A stretch of 50,086 nucleotides of DNA from NCBI GenBank assembly GCA_035446985.1, contig DAOTGG010000004.1, positions 1 to 50,086 of the forward strand. Reading direction: 5' to 3'. Source of the stretch: JAQUSX01 sp035446985. GTDB taxonomy: Bacteria > Bacillota > Clostridia > Christensenellales > CAG-314. Positions 49,663 through 50,086 of this stretch are shown piece after piece; the stretch's first letter is position 1; the number at the start of each line of letters is the position of its first letter. The position numbers and the translations under genes are program-made. The notes under the pieces were generated by a model that was given only the letters and a program-made list of their open reading frames with translations, was not told the DNA's origin and searched no databases.

Positions 49663-50086
49663 AAACGGTTTACAGTTGACTTTTTAACAAAAGAACTGCG
49701 GGTAAATAACGGCGAAGTACCCCAATATTATGTGGAAGGTTCGCATGAAGCCATTATTGCCCCGGAGGAGTTTGATACGGTGCAGGAAGAAATGGTACGG
49801 CGCAAGGAACTGGGTAGAGCATACAGTGATAAGGCTTTTCACAGTAAAATCATCTGCGGAGACTGTGGAGGTTTCTACGGCCGAAAGGTCTGGCATTCCA
49901 CGGATGAATATAGAAGCGTGATATTTCAGTGCAATCAGAAATTCAAAAATGAGAACAGATGCCAAACTCCGACACTCACCGAGGACGAAATCAAACGACG
50001 CTTCCTCGTCGCTTACAATGACTTGATGGGAAATCGCTCCACAGTGCTTGCTGACTGTGAGCTTATCCGGCAGACGCTCTGCGACA
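49663..50086 (+). pseudogene. 5'-truncated large serine recombinase, continues off the right edge
   Basis: An open frame runs from the tRNA CCA to the window end (about 141 codons). It reads TVDFLTKELRVNNGEVPQYY, then EGSHEAIIAPEEFDTVQEE, a zinc ribbon ICGDCGG...FQC...RCQTP, and TPTLTEDEIKRRF. These are the recombinase domain end, zinc ribbon and following helix of large serine recombinases of phages and Tn4451-type elements. The catalytic N-terminal resolvase domain and the first part of the recombinase domain are missing: the frame meets the tRNA where recombinase homology should continue upstream. Base composition is clearly higher in GC than the surroundings. It is either a genuine deletion/insertion scar or a chimeric assembly junction. 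Confidence 0.75.

Overview
The window looks like the chromosome of an anaerobic, low-to-moderate-GC Clostridia-type Firmicute, probably uncultured. This is inferred from gene content, not from a marker gene: strong AGGAGG-type ribosome binding sites, a PdaB-like deacetylase and a YhcN-like protein (both typical of sporeformers), an ECF riboflavin transporter under an FMN riboswitch, a DUF1461 membrane protein, and a citrate lyase operon. Most of the sequence is ordinary host chromosome with tightly packed operons. Two parts look acquired: a virus-derived cassette at the left and a tRNA-associated junction at the right end.

Region 1 (1-16,100). A partial host membrane gene runs off the left edge. 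Next is a compact minus-strand operon of nine intact podovirus-like genes (685-10523): large terminase, small protein, portal, scaffold-like protein, major capsid protein, two connector-region proteins, a nozzle-like beta protein, and two distal structural proteins. It ends at a strong terminator and has a second terminator-like hairpin directly after the capsid gene. No integrase, replication, lysis or lysogeny gene is visible. Beside it are two membrane-anchored SH3-type surface proteins, a small sigma/ArpU-like regulator with a 10-base G tract upstream, and then a tandem OB-fold SSB-like gene and a PdaB-like deacetylase.

Region 2 (16,200-26,300, minus strand). A type II topoisomerase pair (parE then parC) has an unusual repeated palindrome upstream. 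Two membrane proteins, an alpha/beta hydrolase, glycerol kinase and a HAD-IIA phosphatase follow; the phosphatase appears to be read from a leaderless mRNA.

Region 3 (26,300-36,900). This part mixes envelope and housekeeping functions: a stand-alone MurG, a WYL regulator divergent from a small gene, a hydrolase / membrane-anchored MurF-like / Ddl operon, a TsaB-RimI fusion with TsaE, RibU with its FMN riboswitch and terminator, DeoC, and small membrane or secreted proteins.

Region 4 (36,900-47,630, plus strand). A nine-gene citrate operon runs citD-citE-citF-citX-citC-citG, then aconitase, NADP-isocitrate dehydrogenase and a GltA-type glutamate synthase small subunit. It joins citrate cleavage (acetate plus oxaloacetate) to the citrate-to-glutamate branch. 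A structured, possibly switching RNA segment lies upstream of it.

Region 5 (47,630-50,086). An AT-rich membrane-anchored HNH nuclease gene is followed by two decayed tandem copies of a sequence related to the 5' half of tRNA-Ser(UGA), then the intact tRNA. The tRNA's CCA end runs straight into a 5'-truncated large serine recombinase of different base composition. This is either a mobile-element scar or an assembly junction.

No rRNA genes, complete insertion sequences or CRISPR arrays were seen. The candidates most worth following up are the minimal capsid cassette with its possible regulator and G-tract switch, the operator motif shared by the WYL gene and the capsid-side region, and the tRNA-Ser relic array.
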